Assembly: GCA_963749895.1 (NCBI GenBank)
Contig: CAVVOG010000001.1
Location: 310,001-374,000, forward strand
Source of the DNA: AC-51 sp963749895
GTDB taxonomy: Bacteria > Actinomycetota > UBA4738 > HRBIN12
DNA length: 64,000 bases
Reading direction: 5' to 3'
Part shown: positions 61,483 through 64,000 of the stretch, piece by piece
Position numbering within the stretch: the first letter of the stretch is position 1
Layout: each line of letters begins with the position of its first letter
Position numbers and translations under genes: made by a program
The notes under the pieces: model-generated
Told to the model about the DNA's origin: nothing
The model's input: only the letters and a program-made list of their open reading frames with translations
Databases searched by the model: none

Positions 61483-61512
61483 CGGGAAGACTCGCCGGCG
61501 ATCCGGGCGAGG

Positions 61513-61518
61513 TAGGGT
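61513..61518 (+). promoter_or_regulatory. -10 box, leaderless promoter
   Basis: TAGGGT lies 6 nt before the ATG of tiny membrane protein 2. Confidence 0.55.
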
Positions 61519-61524
61519 GCGTCC

Positions 61525-61656
61525 ATGAACGCCCCCAAACCGAATCCTCTGTGGGGCCGCAACCGTTCCGACACGCCCGCGAACATGAACCTGCTGGTGC
61601 TGGGCATCGCGCTCCTGATCATCGGCGTGCTGATCGTCTGGGCCTGGGTGACCTGA
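61525..61656 (+). CDS. Tiny membrane protein 2
   Basis: 43 residues: a polar N-terminus MNAPKPNPLWGRNRSDTPAN and one helix (MNLLVLGIALLIIGVLIVWA). Leaderless start with perfect -10 spacing. Paralogue of the upstream stretch; both lie directly behind ino1. No family name known to me. The 200 nt that follow, up to the next gene, show nothing I can support. Confidence 0.65.
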   Translation: MNAPKPNPLWGRNRSDTPANMNLLVLGIALLIIGVLIVWAWVT

Positions 61657-61860
61657 CCCCTCACAGGGTCAGACACGCCTCCTCGACGATCGACCTCGGT
61701 CGCACGAGTTCCTCGTCATCCGGAGCGAGCGCGAAGATCCGCCCGTTTCCCCGGATCGATGCGAGACGGTCGAACGCCCCCGTGAGGCGCCCGCGCTCGA
61801 GTCGACCTCCAGACGCAACCGCTCTGCATCCCGTTCGCCGAACGGTGGGACCTGAAGCGC

Positions 61861-62643
61861 TCACGCGTCCCTGATCGAGATCAGCTTCCGCAGCGGCTCG
61901 AGGTCGAACGCCTCGCCCGTGAACGACTCGAAGCCGAGTCCGACGATCAGATGCTGAGCGCCGGCCTCGAGGAACTCGTCGACCTTGTCCACCTCGTCGT
62001 CGTCGATCAGCACGGTCCGCTCGATCGCAGCCGGATCGCGGCCGACCCGTTCGCACCACTCGGTCAGGATCGCGTTCTTCTTCGCGAAGTCCTCGGGCGG
62101 ACCGAACCCGTTCCACGCGTCGGCGTGCTCGGCGACGATCCGCAGGGTCACCTTCTCGCCGCTGCCCCCGATCAACAGTGGGAGCTTCGGCTGGACGGGC
62201 GGTGGGTCGAGCTTCGCGAGGCGCGACGCGATCCGCGGCAGTGCCGCCTCCAGCTGTTCGAGGCGCCACATCGCGGTCCCGAACTCGTAGCCGTACTCGT
62301 CGTAGTCGCGCTCGAACCAGCCCGAGCCGATGCCCAGGATCGCGCGGCCGTTCGAGACGTGATCGAGGGTGCGCACCATGTCCGCGAGCAACTCGGGATT
62401 GCGGTAGGAGTTGCACGTCACCATCGCGCCGATCGTGGCGCGCTCGGTGTCGCACGCGGCTGCGGTGAGCAGCGTGTACCCCTCGAAGTGCGGGCCGTCC
62501 TTGTCCCCGTACAGCGGGTAGAAGTGGTCCCAGGTCCACACCGAGTCGGCGCCGATCGCGTCCGCCTCGCGCCACGCCTCACGCAACCTCGCCATCGTCG
62601 TGTGCTGCGGGTGGAACGTGGCGCCAGCTTTGAAACGACCCAT
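61861..62643 (-). CDS. LLM-class F420-dependent oxidoreductase, second copy
   Basis: 260 residues of the luciferase-like TIM barrel. ADSVWTWDHFYPLYGDKDGP, RATIGAMVTCNSYRNPELLA, the DHVSNGRAILGIGSGWFERD block and PKLPLLIGGSGEKVTLRIVA (the phosphate-binding GGSG) are typical of F420-dependent members. GGAGGGAG precedes the ATG. Only distantly related to the copy at 25190-26044. Confidence 0.88.
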   Translation of the reverse strand: MGRFKAGATFHPQHTTMARLREAWREADAIGADSVWTWDHFYPLYGDKDGPHFEGYTLLTAAACDTERATIGAMVTCNSYRNPELLADMVRTLDHVSNGRAILGIGSGWFERDYDEYGYEFGTAMWRLEQLEAALPRIASRLAKLDPPPVQPKLPLLIGGSGEKVTLRIVAEHADAWNGFGPPEDFAKKNAILTEWCERVGRDPAAIERTVLIDDDEVDKVDEFLEAGAQHLIVGLGFESFTGEAFDLEPLRKLISIRDA

Positions 62644-62694
62644 CGTCGGCTCCCTCCGTCGAGATGACGGCGACAGCCTACGGCGACCGCGTGG

Positions 62695-64000
62695 CTACGG
62701 GCCCACCACGACCGCGTCGGCGACCGACCATCGTGAGTGGGTGGCATCGGCGAGTCGGACCATGCGGGCCCTGAACCGGTACGTGCCGTCCCCGGCGACG
62801 GCCTTGAACGACGCGGAGGCGCGCGTGACGTCGTCCTTCCACAGCTTCCAGACGCCTCCGGGACGCTTGACCTGGGCGTCGTACGCGTATCCCTCCGGCG
62901 CCTGAGCCGCGGCCCATCTCACCCTGATCCTCGTCGGCGATCCGTCCAGCAACGTGCCCTTCACCGGCACCGACACGATGCCCGACATCGCCGGATCGAT
63001 CGCGCTCCCGTACCGATAGCGCCCCGCCGCGATGAATGAGGAAGTGGCGAAGTCGCTCGGGTCTACGGTCAGCGCGAACAGCTCGAGCCCCGTCGCATCG
63101 ACCACCTCGTGCGTGGAGGAGGTTCCGTTGCTCCACACGACGGTGTCACCTCGACCGATCCGAACGGGCGTCGGATCGTAGGCGTCGTCGGTCACGCTCA
63201 CGACCGTTCCCGGCGGGGGTGACGGCGGTGGCGAACTCGACGTCGAGGTGCTGGTGACCGTCGGCGAGGTAGGGGGTGGGACGCTCGAGCTGCTCGTCGG
63301 CGGCGACGAGGCGGTGGACGACGACGGCGACGAGGTGGAGGTCGAGGAGCTAGGGGTCGCCGTGCTCGATGACGTCGTCGGAGGGGTGGTGGCCGTGGTC
63401 GTCGACGGCGAGGGTGATGGCGAGGATGTCATCGACGGAGAGGGAGACGGAGGCGAGCAGGCGGGCGGCATCGTCGAAGGGGCGGGCAGGACCGGCCGCC
63501 AGGCAGGATCGAGATCTTCGGCAGCGGAGGAAGCCACGGTGCTGACCTGACCCGTGCAGGGGTCGTAGATCCGCAGATCAGCCTTCGCCCCGGAGCTCGC
63601 GATCACCGATACCGCGATCTTCCCCCCGTCGGACGCCCACGTGGGGTTCGAGAGGGTGGCCGACCCAGAATCCCAGAGCTGCTGGGTGCCGTTCCCGTCC
63701 GCGTTCGTCACGTAGAGGGCGGACAGATCGAAGGAACTCGTCCCACCGAAGAACGCGAGCCGCCCATCGGGTGACACGGAAGGTTCGCGGGCGAAGTCCG
63801 GAACCGTGCCCGTCAGGGTCATCGTCGTCGGCGCCGGCGACCCGTCCACCGCCGAGGCAGGCACCATGTGCAGAGCGCTCGAGCTTGTGGTGCCGATCGA
63901 GAACACGAGCTCGGCGCCGTCCGGGGTCCATTCGGGTGAGAGCTCCGATGCGCTCCCCGACGTGACCTTCGCCGGGGTCCCGCCCGAGGATGGGACGACC
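62695..64000 (-). CDS. Secreted beta-propeller/cupredoxin-like protein (partial)
   Basis: The start lies beyond the right edge; about 435 residues are visible. The N-part has TolB/WD40-like propeller repeats (SPEWTPDGAELVFSIG, PSVSPDGRLAFFGG, NPTWASDGGKIAVS). A Ser/Thr/Pro linker of about 90 residues follows (63205-63480). Next is a plastocyanin-like domain (VSVTDDAYDPTPVRIGRGDT, TSSTHEVVDA, YRYGSAIDPAMSGIVSVPV), then a C-terminal Fn3-like part. The cupredoxin lacks the Cys and second His normally binding copper (Ser and Asp in their place). Confidence 0.8.
   Translation of the reverse strand, partial: VVPSSGGTPAKVTSGSASELSPEWTPDGAELVFSIGTTSSSALHMVPASAVDGSPAPTTMTLTGTVPDFAREPSVSPDGRLAFFGGTSSFDLSALYVTNADGNGTQQLWDSGSATLSNPTWASDGGKIAVSVIASSGAKADLRIYDPCTGQVSTVASSAAEDLDPAWRPVLPAPSTMPPACSPPSPSPSMTSSPSPSPSTTTATTPPTTSSSTATPSSSTSTSSPSSSTASSPPTSSSSVPPPTSPTVTSTSTSSSPPPSPPPGTVVSVTDDAYDPTPVRIGRGDTVVWSNGTSSTHEVVDATGLELFALTVDPSDFATSSFIAAGRYRYGSAIDPAMSGIVSVPVKGTLLDGSPTRIRVRWAAAQAPEGYAYDAQVKRPGGVWKLWKDDVTRASASFKAVAGDGTYRFRARMVRLADATHSRWSVADAVVVGP

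Overview
The window is very G+C-rich, gene-dense DNA and looks like a chromosomal segment of an uncultured or poorly characterised actinobacterium (Actinomycetota). Pointers are the PadR-ino1 (inositol-phosphate synthase) pair, two F420-type luciferase-like oxidoreductases, a Ddn-like deazaflavin oxidoreductase, a WS/DGAT acyltransferase, a PAC2 protein, an LCP cell-wall protein and a DUF1998 helicase. Many start codons sit 6-9 nt behind a TANNNT-like -10 box with no Shine-Dalgarno sequence, so leaderless transcription seems common. I saw no tRNA, rRNA, CRISPR array, transposase or phage gene, and no gap of more than about 300 nt without a gene.

Region by region: 1-11.1 kb is a cation-transport block: nhaA heading a complete mnhABCDEFG (Mrp) operon on the minus strand, two separate CaCA-type exchangers, and an LCP protein. 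11.2-19.1 kb carries a helicase, a LOG-like protein, copper chaperones (PCuAC and Sco) flanked by two similar membrane/coiled-coil proteins, and a Wzx-type flippase. 19.1-25.1 kb holds feoB with a Cys-ribbon-FeoA fusion, then two secreted paralogues beside a NarL/DosR-type two-component system; a GGGAC-N4-GTCCC palindrome lies before each secreted gene. 25-37.5 kb is a mixed metabolic and regulatory region with a frameshifted phosphodiesterase, a TetR/quinone-reductase divergon with two operators, a WS/DGAT-serine hydrolase pair, an orphan cyclase domain without a normal start, and an ArsR-SRPBCC fusion created by a 7-G run.

37.7-52 kb has a diguanylate cyclase, a nitroreductase, a nitrilase, an OmpR-type two-component system with a PepSY protein and a heptamer-repeat operator, a P450, an ABC exporter and cytochrome bd oxidase (cydAB). 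52.9-58.2 kb is the standout: a cobalamin riboswitch followed by a tightly overlapping five-gene operon. It encodes a secreted alpha/alpha-barrel protein and a membrane-anchored DUF4430-like protein, which together resemble the two domains of animal transcobalamin/intrinsic factor, then EcfT, a fused double ATPase and an S component. I read it as a complete B12-capture and ECF-import machine. 58.2-64 kb ends with two FMN-barrel paralogues, PadR-ino1, a pair of tiny related membrane proteins, a second luciferase-like enzyme and a partial secreted beta-propeller protein with a cupredoxin-like domain lacking copper ligands.

Four separate breaks or odd starts (28.56 kb, 34.3 kb, 36.1 kb, 61.4 kb) could be biology or base-level assembly errors and should be checked against reads.
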